A stretch of DNA of 64,000 nt from an uncultured Bacilli bacterium (GTDB lineage Bacteria; Bacillota_I; Bacilli_A; RF39; UBA660): the NCBI GenBank assembly GCA_910579455.1, contig CAJTUT010000005.1, positions 1-64,000 of the forward strand, given 5' to 3'. The notes below the pieces were generated by a model, which was not told the DNA's origin, did no database searches, and saw only the letters and a list, made by a program, of their open reading frames with translations. Positions 17,102 through 26,700 of the stretch are shown here, in pieces. Each line of letters opens with the position of its first letter. Position 1 is the stretch's first letter. Made by a program: the position numbers and the translations under genes.

Positions 17102-18613
17102 CTATTTTTCTATTCTTTGAAACAAGGGAGAAGGATTACCTAACTGATACTCATTATCGAAGATAAATTGAAAATCCACCTTATTATTATTTATTTGCTT
17201 TAGTATTTTTTTGCTAGTAGTTGGCAAAAAAGATTGTAATAAAATTGCACAAATTCGAATTGATTCCAATAAATTATAAATTACTGTTTCCAACCTTTGT
17301 TTTTGAGTCTCCTCCTTAGCTAAAATCCATGGTGTTGTCTCATCAATATATTTATTTGCTTTTCTTAACACTTCAAAAATAGATTCTAAAGCTTCACTAA
17401 TGTGCAATTGATTCATCTTATTTTCTACCTCATCATATAAATCATTAATTGAGTTCAAAAAGGTCTCATCCACAGTATCTATAACGTTCTTATTAGTAAT
17501 AATTCCAGAAAAATATTTATTTCCCATTGAAATCGTTCTTTGTACTAAATTTCCTAAATTGTTTGCTAAATCGGAATTAATTCTTGCGACTAAAGAGTCC
17601 TCAGAAAAGGAGCCATCATTTCCAAAGGGAACTTCCCTTAATACAAAGTACCTAATCGCATCTAATCCATATTTATCAATATATTCCCTGGGATCCCTAT
17701 AGTTTCCCAAAGATTTTGAGATTTTTTCGCCATTTACAACTAACCATCCATGACCAAAAACCTGTTTTGGTAGAGGAAGATTCAATGCCATCAACATAAT
17801 TGGCCATACAATGGTATGAAATCTCACAATTTCTTTTCCAACTAAATGCAAATCAGCAGGCCAATATTTCCTAAATTCACTATCATCGTTACCCAAGTAT
17901 CCTAAGGAAGTAATATAATTAGTCAAAGCATCCAACCAGACATAAACCACGTGCTTTTTATCAAATGGAACCTGAATACCCCAAGTAAAAGACGTTCTTG
18001 ATACACATAAGTCTTCTAAACCTGGTTTAATAAAATTATTAATCATTTCATTCTTTCTAGATTCTGGCTGAATAAACTCTGGATGAGATTCAATATACTC
18101 AACGAGCTGATCCTGGTATTTTGAAAGTTTTAAAAAATAAGCCTCCTCAGTTACTTCATGAACCTCCCGTCCACAATCGGGACAATTTCCATCCACAACC
18201 TGAGTTTCCGTCCAAAAAGATTCACAAGGTGTACAGTAAAGACCTCGATATTCCCCCTTGTAAATATCCCCCTTTTCATATAGTTGAACAAAAATTTTTT
18301 GTACAGCTTGCTCATGAATAGCATCTGTTGTTCTAATAAACTTATCATATGAAATATCTAAATAATCCCATAAATCCTTAGAATTTTTAACAATATGATC
18401 AACATATTCTTTTGGACTTATTCCTGATTCTTTTGCTTTATTTTCTATTTTTTGTCCGTGTTCATCTGTACCTGTTTGAAAACAAACATCGTAACCCTGT
18501 TGTCTTTTAAATCTTGCAATAGCATCTGCAATGATAGTAGTATAACAATGACCAATATGAAAATTAGCACTTGGATAATATATCGGTGTAGTAATATAAA
18601 ATTTTTTATTCAT
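17102..18613 (-). CDS. metG: Methionyl-tRNA synthetase
   Basis: Class I synthetase charging tRNA-Met and initiator tRNA. The 503 residues include the HIGH-type motif (NFHIGHCYT), a CP domain with two zinc-type CxxC pairs (YCTPCES and NCPDCGRE), and the signature loop KISKSLGN (KMSKS variant). The anticodon-binding helical domain follows. The B. subtilis enzyme has about 160 more residues forming a C-terminal tRNA-binding (EMAP-like) dimerisation domain; that domain is missing here. The start has a perfect AGGAGG site. Expression is controlled by the T-box leader directly upstream. Confidence 0.96.
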   Translation of the reverse strand: MNKKFYITTPIYYPSANFHIGHCYTTIIADAIARFKRQQGYDVCFQTGTDEHGQKIENKAKESGISPKEYVDHIVKNSKDLWDYLDISYDKFIRTTDAIHEQAVQKIFVQLYEKGDIYKGEYRGLYCTPCESFWTETQVVDGNCPDCGREVHEVTEEAYFLKLSKYQDQLVEYIESHPEFIQPESRKNEMINNFIKPGLEDLCVSRTSFTWGIQVPFDKKHVVYVWLDALTNYITSLGYLGNDDSEFRKYWPADLHLVGKEIVRFHTIVWPIMLMALNLPLPKQVFGHGWLVVNGEKISKSLGNYRDPREYIDKYGLDAIRYFVLREVPFGNDGSFSEDSLVARINSDLANNLGNLVQRTISMGNKYFSGIITNKNVIDTVDETFLNSINDLYDEVENKMNQLHISEALESIFEVLRKANKYIDETTPWILAKEETQKQRLETVIYNLLESIRICAILLQSFLPTTSKKILKQINNNKVDFQFIFDNEYQLGNPSPLFQRIEK

Positions 18614-18629
18614 TTTAATTCCTCCTAAA

Positions 18630-18855
18630 ATAAAAATATTATAAATATAAGGACGAAAATATTTTCCGTGGTACCACCTTACTTTATAATATTCTATTAT
18701 ACACTTAAATAGTTAACGCCTATCTACGATTATATTTACTTATCAATATAATAGTTCAAAAGCCATATTTTATAATTTTTTATACCTGTTCCCACCACAC
18801 ACAAGCTCTCTTCATAAAAATATTATAAAACTCTTTCTCATAACTTTTAAATATG
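18630..18855 (-). promoter_or_regulatory. T-box riboswitch (methionine) upstream of metG
   Basis: A T-box leader senses uncharged tRNA and prevents premature termination. The T-box core AAGGTGGTACCACGG (18666-18680) is an excellent match. The competing terminator pairs AATATTATAAA (18683-18693) with TTTATAATATT (18635-18645), extended by GTAAGG/CCTTAT, then TTTATTTT. Upstream, GAGAGCTTGTGTG and GGTGGGAACAGG resemble the stem I apical elements. The triplet ATG in AAAATATGGC is a fitting specifier for methionine. Its position in front of metG agrees. The exact 5' end is inferred from the promoter. Confidence 0.9.
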
Positions 18856-18860
18856 GAAGT

Positions 18861-18889
18861 ATTATATCACACTTTTTCTTATTCCTCAA
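18861..18889 (-). promoter_or_regulatory. SigA promoter of the metG T-box transcript
   Basis: On the minus strand TTGAGG (18884-18889) and TATAAT (18861-18866) are 17 bases apart. The -35 box lies inside the last codons of spoVT. Confidence 0.75.
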
Positions 18890-19409
18890 TATGTTTACCT
18901 AAAAAATTGGAAGTTAAATTTGCCATTTTTACTTCAGTGTCTGTAATACTGTCGTTTAAAGAAAAGATTACTACTGCACCAACAATATCACCATTTGTTA
19001 AAATAGGAGTTAAAGTATAAGAGCAATTTTCTTTTATTCCCTCTACAAACTCCACCTCTATTTTATCTTTCTCTATTACTAACTCTCTATTACTTAACTT
19101 CTGTTCTAAAAACTTAGAAATACTATTACCAAGATATTTTGATTTTAAATTTCCAGAAATAGAAATGACTTTGTCACGATCAGTAATCAAAACATCTTTT
19201 GATATTACCTGGTTAATCGTATTTACAAGATCATCTGAAAGATCATTTAAATCGGACATAGATGAGTACTTTTTTAAGGCTATCATTTCATCTTCTACAA
19301 AAATTTCAAGAGATTCTCCATCGCGAATTCGTAATGTTCTTCTCATTTCCTTGGGAATAACAATTCTTCCTAAGTCATCAATTCTTCTTACTACACCAGT
19401 TGTTTTCAT
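18879..19409 (-). CDS. spoVT: Stage V sporulation regulator SpoVT
   Basis: A DNA-binding regulator of forespore genes. The 176 residues fit SpoVT (about 178 in Bacillus) rather than the short AbrB: an N-terminal AbrB/MazE-type swapped-hairpin domain (KTTGVVRRIDDLGRIVIPKE, RTLRIRDGESLEIF), then a C-terminal GAF-like domain from about residue 55. Position beside metG and near mfd/pth matches Bacillus, where both abrB and spoVT lie close by. The upstream spacer has an inverted repeat that may be an operator. Confidence 0.9.
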   Translation of the reverse strand: MKTTGVVRRIDDLGRIVIPKEMRRTLRIRDGESLEIFVEDEMIALKKYSSMSDLNDLSDDLVNTINQVISKDVLITDRDKVISISGNLKSKYLGNSISKFLEQKLSNRELVIEKDKIEVEFVEGIKENCSYTLTPILTNGDIVGAVVIFSLNDSITDTEVKMANLTSNFLGKHIEE

Positions 19410-19465
19410 GTTGATTCCTCACTTTCATCTATAAATATTATTTCTAGTTTTTAAAAGTTTATACT

Positions 19466-19481
19466 AATTGTTTTAACAATT
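19466..19481. promoter_or_regulatory. Inverted repeat upstream of spoVT, possible operator
   Basis: AATTGTT and AACAATT form a perfect 7-bp inverted repeat with a 2-base spacer, flanked on each side by TATACT. It lies about 60 bases before the spoVT start, within the likely promoter. It may be an autoregulatory site; function is inferred. Confidence 0.35.
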
Positions 19482-19570
19482 TATACTATTATTATAATAT
19501 TTATTCATAAAAATCCTTCTGGTAAATATTTCCAAATAGTTAACTTTTAACACACTTCCTATTGAAATAT

Positions 19571-19607
19571 AAAAAAACAGTAAATAGTAATTTCACTATT
19601 TACTGTT
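19571..19607 (-). terminator. Terminator of the hypothetical gene downstream of mfd
   Basis: On the minus strand AACAGTAAATAGT pairs with ACTATTTACTGTT (13 bp, 6-base loop) and continues as a T tract. A very strong intrinsic terminator separating this transcript from spoVT. Confidence 0.9.
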
Positions 19608-19635
19608 CTATAAGTTAAAAATTTTAATTTTTGCT

Positions 19636-20301
19636 CTATGATTTTTCTCCATCAAATAAATGAGAGTTCATCTTAGTAAATAAATACCTTTCCCCTTGTT
19701 CATTAACGCCACTTGAAAGTGTTCGATCCTTAATTAAGATTTTCATAGAAATATGATCTAATAAATTTTTTTGGTAAATTCCCCTCATATATTTTAAAAA
19801 TTGAGTATTCATATTTTTTTTAGCGTCTAATAATGTTCCTTCCTTATAAATTGAGTCAATATGGTTCTCTAAGGAAGAAATAACTTCTTTTACCTGATGT
19901 TTAATTTCCTTTTTTAAATTTTGATTTGCTTTTGTTAAATCCTTTGTTGTAATAGATATAATTTCTGTTTCTCTTTCCGGATCAAAAGATTCTACTTTTA
20001 AAATTAAATGACTTTTTCTTATTTCTTCTAAATTAAGAAAATTTTGTTGTAAAGAACTTCTAAATTGATTTACAAATTGCTCTAATCCATTGGTATCTAA
20101 TACTATTTTTTGCTTCTTAGCAACTTCTAATAGTTTAGATTTTATTTGATCCATAGAATCTAGAGGAGGTTTCTCAATCAAAGAAAAAATATCCTTCTCA
20201 ATCAAACTATTAGTATTATTTTTAATAATCTCTATTACTGCTTTTTTATATGTTTCTAAATGTTGTTTCTTAAAATTCTCTATCATCATTTCTTCTGTCA
20301 T
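19636..20301 (-). CDS. Hypothetical protein between mfd and spoVT
   Basis: A 221-residue soluble, strongly helical, charged protein (MTEEMMIENFKKQHLETYKK at the start) without a signal peptide, membrane helix or motif that I recognise. The middle (about 75-110) is glutamine- and leucine-rich, and a coiled coil is likely around 115-160. The start at 20301 is chosen because AGAAGGAG lies eight bases upstream; a longer frame runs 69 bases further but lacks a ribosome site. In Bacillus spoVT directly follows mfd, so this gene is an insertion in an otherwise conserved order. Confidence 0.6.
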   Translation of the reverse strand: MTEEMMIENFKKQHLETYKKAVIEIIKNNTNSLIEKDIFSLIEKPPLDSMDQIKSKLLEVAKKQKIVLDTNGLEQFVNQFRSSLQQNFLNLEEIRKSHLILKVESFDPERETEIISITTKDLTKANQNLKKEIKHQVKEVISSLENHIDSIYKEGTLLDAKKNMNTQFLKYMRGIYQKNLLDHISMKILIKDRTLSSGVNEQGERYLFTKMNSHLFDGEKS

Positions 20302-20485
20302 ACTGCTACTCCTTCTGTATTCTACTATATCAAGAATAACAATCCCTACATTTTTAGTCAATACTTTCAAACAAAAAAATCCGAAGAGGATTCTCTATTT
20401 AGGTTCTTAGAAAAAAGCTATATTAAAAGTCCAATTTTCAAAACATTTGATATATAGAAAATTATTAATCATGATTCTCTCTAAT

Positions 20486-23400
20486 CTAACTATTTTTCGA
20501 GTTAATCATATACTCCAAAAGTTCTGTTAAATAATAAATAGAGTGTTTCTCTAAACGAATAGTATCTAATATAATAGATACACTATTATTTCTACTTTTA
20601 AAGCGGAACATATTAGAAATCTTAAAGGACTGTACAAATAAGTCTTCCGTATCATATTTATTCATAACTTCTTTAAGAAAGACTAGTTCAATATAATTTT
20701 TAGTTTCCACAACTTTTGATATTTGTAATATTTCTGCTTGTTTTTCAAACCATTCTTCATGCATATAAATTAGTAAATCTTCTTTAATTTTTCCAAAACG
20801 ATCTTCTAATTCCTCTTTTATTTTTATTAAAGAATCCCTACTATGAATTTGATTAATTTTCTTATGAACTTCTATTTTTAAACTCTCATCACCAATATAA
20901 TGGTCACTAATATGAGTTGAAACATTTAAAAGAGTTTGCATTGAATCATTTTCTTCTTCTTTGATTTCTTTTCCATTTCTTTTTGCTACTTCTAAATCAA
21001 GCATTTTTAAATAAAGTTCAATTCCAACAGTATCAATGAAACCAGCTTGTTCACTTCCTAAAATATCTCCCGCTCCTCTAATTGATAAATCACGTGTTGC
21101 AATAGAGAATCCACTTCCTAACTCCGTAAATTCCTTGATTACATTTAATCTTTTCACAGCAGTTTCCGTTAAGACCTTACTTGGACGATACATTAAATAA
21201 GCATAAGCAAACCTATTACTTCTACCAACACGTCCCCTAATTTGATAAAGTTGACTTAAACCAAAACGATCCGAATCCAAGATAATTAACGTATTCACAT
21301 TAGGAATATCAATTCCGGTTTCAATAATCGTTGTACAAACTAAGACATCAAAATCTCCATGAATAAAATCAATCATTTTATTTTCTAGTTGCTGCTTACT
21401 CATTCTTCCATGAGCAAAATCTACTCTGGCATCTGGAACCAATTGCTTAATATGACGTACCTTTGATTCTATTTTCTCTACATAATTATAAAGAATAAAG
21501 GTTTGGCCAGATCTTGATAATTCTTTATAAATAGCATCTTTAATCAATAAGTCAGCCTCTTCTACCACATAAGTCTGTATTGGATAACGATTCACTGGGG
21601 GTGTTTCAATTAAGGAAAGACTCCTAATTCCTACCATAGACATTTGGAGTGTTCTAGGAATTGGGGTCGCTGTCAAGGTTAAAACATCTATATTCGTTTT
21701 ATATTGCTTAATTTTTTCCTTATGAAGAACACCAAATCTCTGTTCTTCATCAATTACTAAAAGGCCCAAATCCCTTACCTCTATATCTTTACTTAAAAGC
21801 CTATGTGTTCCAAATACCAAATCAATACTACCGTCTAGTAATCCCTCTTTAATTCTTTTTCCTTCCCTAGGTGTAGTAAAACGATTAAAAAGAGCAATAT
21901 TTACAGGAAAATTACAAAACCTTTCCTTAGCATTTTCATAATGTTGTGAAGAAAGAATGGTCGTAGGACATAAGAATAATACTTGTTTTGAATCCATCAC
22001 TGCTTTAAAGATTGCTCGGAAAGCAACTTCTGTTTTTCCAAAACCAACATCTCCACATAACAATCGATCCATCGGTCGATTCAGTTCCATATCTTCCTTA
22101 ATTTGTTGAACTGCTAAAGACTGATCCTTGGTTAATTCAAATGGACAATCCCTCTCAAATTCCTGTGTCATTAAAGTATCTTTACTAAATGCAAATCCTT
22201 TTCTACTTTCCCTATCAGCATATAACTTTAATAGCTGATCGGCCATATCTTGAACTTTTTTTGTAACCCTAGCTTTTGTTTTTTTCCACTCTATACTATC
22301 TAATTTATGAATATGAGGAACTAAACCTTCTTTTCCAACATATTTACTTAAATAATCTATTTTTTCAACAGGGATATAAAGCTTATCAGTTCCTTTGTAT
22401 AATACTTCTATATAATCCTTCTTGTTTCCATTAGAAGTTAATACTTTAATTCCATTATAAATTCCAATACCATGAGCATCATGTACTACATAGTCCCCAA
22501 CCTCTAAGCTGTTAATATCTTTTAGTTTAGAGGCATATTTGAATTTTGTTTTATATTTTTTAGAAGTTTTATTTTCTATAAATAATTCATGGGCCGTTAA
22601 AAAAATGTAGTCTCCTACAACAAAACCTTCTGTTAATTCATTTTCTACAATATTAATAGATCCCGTTTCAATATGATCAAAATCAGTCTCTATCACTTTA
22701 TAAGAAAGCAATTTCATAACCTGTTTTCTTTTATTTTTGTCAAGACAGATAATCACAGTTTGATTCTTAGAAATACTAGAAGATAAATATTCTTGAATCA
22801 TAGTGACATTTTCTCTAAACTGGGGTGGAGTTTTCACTTGATAATTCTTAATTAAATTTTTCTCTATTTTAGAAGATGTGTTATTAATACTCAGATAATA
22901 AAAATAATCTTTCTCATCTAGTAATTTTAAATCATGCATATACTTCCCAGTAAATTCTATATCTTTGGTCGTTTGATAAGTAAGAGTTTCTTCCATAATC
23001 TGTTGATAACTAAGAAGCAATTGAGAATAGTCTTTATAAACAACAATACAAGAATCTAAATAATTAGAAATATTAGAAACATTTTTAGTATAGGTTGGTA
23101 AATACTTCTGAAATTTTTCTTCATTAGGTACTTCATGATCAGTAATAAATTCGCTAAAAGGACGAATGAAAACTTGATTCATTTTAGAAATAGACTTCTG
23201 ATCATCAGGACAAAAGGCTCTAATAGAGTCTATCTCATCCCCAAAGAACTCGATTCTAATAGGGTTTTCTTCTCCTAAAGGGAAAACATCCACAACAAAA
23301 CCTCGAACACCAACTTCTCCCGTTTTGGTTACGATAGTTTCTTTTTTATAACCACTGTTTAATAATTTAGAAATTAACTCTTCTCTACTAATATCCATTC

Positions 23401-23785
23401 CCACTTCTAACTTTAGAAAGGACTTTTGATAAGAAGCAGGAGTTGGTAAAAACCTTAAATAACCCATTAAATGAGTCACAACTATCTTTTTTTCTTTCTT
23501 AAGACATTCATCCATAGTCTCTAAGCGATTAACCTTTAAATCTGGACTAATGGCAATGGCCTCACTAGTTAAAAAATCATCCATTGGAAACAAGTATGCT
23601 TGATTGGTATAATTTAGAATAGAAGAATATATTTTATTTGCTTCATACAAAGAATTAACAACGACTAAGATATTATTTTTTTCTACAAGCCTTGATAAAT
23701 AGCAACAAAAAAACTCATCGGTAACTCCTGTAATACCCATGCCTTTTTTATAATCTATATCGAATATTTGCTCAAAAACATTCAT
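20486..23785 (-). CDS. mfd: Transcription-repair coupling factor Mfd
   Basis: A translocase that removes RNA polymerase stalled at DNA lesions and recruits the UvrABC machinery. The 1,099-residue protein has the UvrB-homology N-terminal region, an RNA-polymerase interaction domain (DYVVHDAHGIGIYNGIKVL), and a RecG-like motor with Walker A GDVGFGKTEVAFRA, the DEEQRFG box, TLTATPIPRTLQMSM and GRVGRSNRFAYAYLMY. A C-terminal TRCF domain closes it. The start at 23785 is chosen because AGGTGA lies right before it and the upstream Met has none. It begins five bases after pth. Confidence 0.97.
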   Translation of the reverse strand: MNVFEQIFDIDYKKGMGITGVTDEFFCCYLSRLVEKNNILVVVNSLYEANKIYSSILNYTNQAYLFPMDDFLTSEAIAISPDLKVNRLETMDECLKKEKKIVVTHLMGYLRFLPTPASYQKSFLKLEVGMDISREELISKLLNSGYKKETIVTKTGEVGVRGFVVDVFPLGEENPIRIEFFGDEIDSIRAFCPDDQKSISKMNQVFIRPFSEFITDHEVPNEEKFQKYLPTYTKNVSNISNYLDSCIVVYKDYSQLLLSYQQIMEETLTYQTTKDIEFTGKYMHDLKLLDEKDYFYYLSINNTSSKIEKNLIKNYQVKTPPQFRENVTMIQEYLSSSISKNQTVIICLDKNKRKQVMKLLSYKVIETDFDHIETGSINIVENELTEGFVVGDYIFLTAHELFIENKTSKKYKTKFKYASKLKDINSLEVGDYVVHDAHGIGIYNGIKVLTSNGNKKDYIEVLYKGTDKLYIPVEKIDYLSKYVGKEGLVPHIHKLDSIEWKKTKARVTKKVQDMADQLLKLYADRESRKGFAFSKDTLMTQEFERDCPFELTKDQSLAVQQIKEDMELNRPMDRLLCGDVGFGKTEVAFRAIFKAVMDSKQVLFLCPTTILSSQHYENAKERFCNFPVNIALFNRFTTPREGKRIKEGLLDGSIDLVFGTHRLLSKDIEVRDLGLLVIDEEQRFGVLHKEKIKQYKTNIDVLTLTATPIPRTLQMSMVGIRSLSLIETPPVNRYPIQTYVVEEADLLIKDAIYKELSRSGQTFILYNYVEKIESKVRHIKQLVPDARVDFAHGRMSKQQLENKMIDFIHGDFDVLVCTTIIETGIDIPNVNTLIILDSDRFGLSQLYQIRGRVGRSNRFAYAYLMYRPSKVLTETAVKRLNVIKEFTELGSGFSIATRDLSIRGAGDILGSEQAGFIDTVGIELYLKMLDLEVAKRNGKEIKEEENDSMQTLLNVSTHISDHYIGDESLKIEVHKKINQIHSRDSLIKIKEELEDRFGKIKEDLLIYMHEEWFEKQAEILQISKVVETKNYIELVFLKEVMNKYDTEDLFVQSFKISNMFRFKSRNNSVSIILDTIRLEKHSIYYLTELLEYMINSKNS

Positions 23786-23789
23786 AAAA

Positions 23790-24356
23790 TCACCTATTTT
23801 TTCGGTTATATTCATTCATTAAAGTAGAAAAATCCTTTTTAAAATAATCATCTAATATCTTTCCTACTTTTAATGCTACTTGATCCAAAACCTCTAATTC
23901 TTCTTTAGAAAATTTCCCAAGAACATAATCCTTAGTATCCATATCCTTTCTATTAGAAATCCCTATTTTCAATCTTTTATATTGATCTGTTCCAATATGA
24001 AGTTGTATATTTTTAAGACCGTTATGACCTCCACTACTACCACTAGATCTTAATTTAAAATTTCCAATTAATAGATCTAAATCATCACTAATCACAAATA
24101 AGTCATCAATAGATATTTTATAAAAATTTAAATATTTTCTAACAACTTCTCCTGATAAATTCATATAAGATTGAGGCTTTAAAAATAAAACATCTTCTTC
24201 AAAAAGCTTACTTTTTAAAAAGAGTCCCTGATCCCTTAACTTAAACCGTCCTAAATCTTTAGAGGAAACATAACGATCGATTATAGAAAAACCAATATTA
24301 TGTCTCGTATTTTCATACTCTTTTCCAGGATTTCCTAACCCTACGATCAATTTCAT
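23790..24356 (-). CDS. pth: Peptidyl-tRNA hydrolase
   Basis: Releases tRNA from prematurely dropped peptidyl-tRNA. The 188-residue Pth fold is clear: IVGLGNPGKEYENTRHNIGF with the catalytic histidine, FLKPQSYMNLSGE, VISDDLDLLIGNFKLR with the catalytic aspartate, and GSSGGHNGLKNI. It overlaps rsmI by four bases and is followed at once by mfd (pth-mfd is a conserved Firmicutes pair). The stop codon is TGA, supporting use of the standard bacterial code. Confidence 0.97.
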   Translation of the reverse strand: MKLIVGLGNPGKEYENTRHNIGFSIIDRYVSSKDLGRFKLRDQGLFLKSKLFEEDVLFLKPQSYMNLSGEVVRKYLNFYKISIDDLFVISDDLDLLIGNFKLRSSGSSGGHNGLKNIQLHIGTDQYKRLKIGISNRKDMDTKDYVLGKFSKEELEVLDQVALKVGKILDDYFKKDFSTLMNEYNRKNR

Positions 24357-25201
24357 TTCCGATTCCCTCCGATTTTATACTCTTTATAAACCTCTGTTTT
24401 TGCAATATGACGATCTTTAGCCACCTTTTTCATCGCCTCTTTTTCTTCAACTCCATCATCTAAATAAAGCCTAATATGCTCTTCTATGGTAATATGACTA
24501 TAATCTTCTATCATTTTGTTTCCCTCTACAACTAAAACAATTTCTCCTTTTATTTCTGCTAGTTGCTCTAATACCTCGCTAATATTGCCTCTAAAGATTT
24601 CCTCATACAACTTTGATATCTCTCTTGCTAAAGAAATTCTTCTATCTCCAAAGGTTTTAATCATATTCTTAAGTGTCTTTTCTATTCTATGAGGAGCTTC
24701 ATAAAAGACTAAGGAATAATCCAGATTTTTTAACTTTTCTAACTCTTTTATTTGTTTACTATCTTTGGAATTTAAGAAGCCATAAAATAAAAATGGGGAA
24801 GGAGCTAGTCCTGATGAAATTAAGGCTGGAACAAAGGCAGTAGCACCTGGTAGCCCAACAACTGCCAAGCCCTCTTCTATTACTTTTTTCGCAATAACAT
24901 ATCCAGGATCACTAATAATAGGTGACCCTTGATCAGTTACAAGTCCAATATTCTTTCCTTCTTGTAAATACTCTACTACCTTTTGTTTTATTTTTTCCTC
25001 ATTATGTTCATGACAACTCATCAACTTATTTTTAATGGAATATTTTTTTAATAGATTTCCAGTCACTCTAGTATCTTCACATAAAATAAGATCCACACTT
25101 TTTAATAAATTTAAAGCTCGAATTGTAATATCTTCTAAATTTCCAATTGGGGTTGGTATCAAATATAGACAAGCTTGTCCATAATAACTCAATTGACTCA
25201 T
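24353..25201 (-). CDS. rsmI: 16S rRNA 2'-O-ribose C1402 methyltransferase RsmI
   Basis: A tetrapyrrole-methylase-fold enzyme that modifies the decoding site of 16S rRNA with SAM. The 282 residues include LYLIPTPIGNLEDITIRAL, LILCEDTRVTGNLLK, the loop LVTDQGSPIISDPGY (usually DAGTP, here DQGSP), VVGLPGATAFVPALISSGL and FYEAPHRIEKTL. A strong AAGGAGGATG site precedes the start. It lies between the tRNA1(Val) methyltransferase and pth, close to the Bacillus yabB-yabC order. Confidence 0.95.
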   Translation of the reverse strand: MSQLSYYGQACLYLIPTPIGNLEDITIRALNLLKSVDLILCEDTRVTGNLLKKYSIKNKLMSCHEHNEEKIKQKVVEYLQEGKNIGLVTDQGSPIISDPGYVIAKKVIEEGLAVVGLPGATAFVPALISSGLAPSPFLFYGFLNSKDSKQIKELEKLKNLDYSLVFYEAPHRIEKTLKNMIKTFGDRRISLAREISKLYEEIFRGNISEVLEQLAEIKGEIVLVVEGNKMIEDYSHITIEEHIRLYLDDGVEEKEAMKKVAKDRHIAKTEVYKEYKIGGNRK

Positions 25202-25223
25202 TCACATCCTCCTTAATAAAATT

Positions 25224-25913
25224 CTAATAATATGTAGTAAAGTCTAATGATCTACCTATAAAAGGAGCTTCTATTTTCAATCCCTTTCGACCATTTTTAA
25301 TTCCCTCTAACAAAATGGAGCTTGCTTCTTTTTCCATATGATCATGAACTGTTTTTAATCTTTTCGGAATGATTCTATGATCTTCCATTAGAGTTAATGC
25401 CTCCATGAGTCTTTTAGAATCATATACAATAGCTAATTTTCCTCTATCCTTTAATAACTTTCGACTAATTCTAACAACATCCCCTAAATTCAAAGTTTCC
25501 TCATGTCTAGCTATTGACCTAAATGGGGAATCATTTTTCTTAGACTCATTAAAATAAGGCGGATTACAAACAATTAAATCATAATAATTATTTTTTTCTA
25601 ACAAAGAGGATTTCTTAATATCTTCACAATAGAGATTGATTTGATTCTCTAAGCAATTATATGTGATACTTTTTTTGAATAAATCACAAAGTGGTTTTTG
25701 AATTTCTACAGCATCAATCAAAGCATTCGTCTTAGAAGATAAGATTAAACTAATTGCTCCTGTTCCACTTCCTATTTCTAAAACTCTTTTCACTGATAAA
25801 TTTAAGGATGCAAATTCTGCTAATAAAACACTATCTAAAGTAAAATTAAAATACTCGGTATTTTGATAAATTTTCCTATTTTGATACCCTACTAAATCAT
25901 TTAATTGTATCAT
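25224..25913 (-). CDS. tRNA1(Val) (adenine37-N6)-methyltransferase family protein
   Basis: A 229-residue SAM-dependent methyltransferase of the YabB/YfiC (TrmN6) family. Motif I is VLEIGSGTGAISLILS, and the catalytic N6-adenine motif is NPPYF in DLIVCNPPYFNESKKN. An FRSIARHEETLNL stretch and the C-terminal ILLEGIKNGRKGLKIEAP are family landmarks. It overlaps the end of ricT by 17 bases. The ricT-yabB-rsmI order matches Bacillus, but yabA, the replication initiation regulator normally between ricT and yabB, is absent. Confidence 0.9.
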   Translation of the reverse strand: MIQLNDLVGYQNRKIYQNTEYFNFTLDSVLLAEFASLNLSVKRVLEIGSGTGAISLILSSKTNALIDAVEIQKPLCDLFKKSITYNCLENQINLYCEDIKKSSLLEKNNYYDLIVCNPPYFNESKKNDSPFRSIARHEETLNLGDVVRISRKLLKDRGKLAIVYDSKRLMEALTLMEDHRIIPKRLKTVHDHMEKEASSILLEGIKNGRKGLKIEAPFIGRSLDFTTYY

Positions 25914-26700
25914 ATGATTCCTTCACTGTTTCTTCTATGATATTATTTTTATCTATTTCTACTTGATAAGTTTGATGGAACAAATTAATAGAAATTACTT
26001 TTCCTTCTCCTTTCGAAGTTTTTATTTTACTACCAATCTTAGGAAAATTTTGTTTTAATTCTCTATATACTTCATCTTCATAATTGAGACAGCATAATAA
26101 TCTACCACAAGCACCATTAATTTTATTTGGATTTAAAGCTAAAAACTGATTTTTTGCCATATTAATAGATACACTATTAAAATCTGTTAAAAAACTATTG
26201 CAACATAAGAGCAATCCACACGGTCCAATTCCTCCCATTATTTTAGCTTTATCTCTTACACCAACTTGTCTTAACTCAATTCTTGTTCTGTACCTTTGAG
26301 CTAATTTTTTTGCTAACTCTCTAAAATCAATCCTCTCTTCTGATACATATGATAAATATAATTGAGATTTATCAAGAGTATAGTTGGATGCAATAAAATT
26401 CATTTTTAAATGCAACTGTTTCGATAGTTTTTTAGCATAGATTAAAGCTTTGGCTGACTCTTCCTTATTTTTTTTATCCCTTGCAATATCCTCTTCTGTT
26501 GCTATCCTTTTTACATACTTTAATGGAAAAGCTAAATTTTCCCTTTTTTCCTTAATGATATTAGTTTTACATGTTCCAATATCAGTACCATTTTCTTTTT
26601 CTACAACTACCCGATCATTTTTCTTTAATTTCAATTTATTAGGTGAAAAATAATATTTATTAGGCGATGAATCAAAGGAAATTAAAATAATATCAAACAT
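25897..26700 (-). CDS. ricT: RicT/YaaT (PSP1-domain) protein
   Basis: A PSP1-domain protein; in B. subtilis RicT (YaaT) with RicA and RicF forms an Fe-S cluster complex that promotes RNase Y processing, sporulation, competence and biofilm formation. The 267 residues show the cysteine-rich core GGIGPCGLLLCCNSFL and NGACGRLLCCLNYEDEVYRE, which carries the cluster ligands, and the C-terminal GSKIKTSKGEGKVISINLF. It follows holB without a gap (stop and start adjacent). Confidence 0.93.
   Translation of the reverse strand: MFDIILISFDSSPNKYYFSPNKLKLKKNDRVVVEKENGTDIGTCKTNIIKEKRENLAFPLKYVKRIATEEDIARDKKNKEESAKALIYAKKLSKQLHLKMNFIASNYTLDKSQLYLSYVSEERIDFRELAKKLAQRYRTRIELRQVGVRDKAKIMGGIGPCGLLLCCNSFLTDFNSVSINMAKNQFLALNPNKINGACGRLLCCLNYEDEVYRELKQNFPKIGSKIKTSKGEGKVISINLFHQTYQVEIDKNNIIEETVKESYDTIK

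Noticed and set aside
18121..18348. Overlapping frames on both strands within metG
   Set aside because: They cover the zinc-binding part of MetG and have no independent features.
18630..18855. A SAM (S-box) riboswitch upstream of metG
   Set aside because: The conserved T-box core AAGGTGGTACCACGG and its competing terminator identify a T-box instead.
23790..23792. Mycoplasma-type code with UGA as tryptophan
   Set aside because: TGA ends pth at the expected length, and tryptophans in conserved motifs are encoded by TGG.
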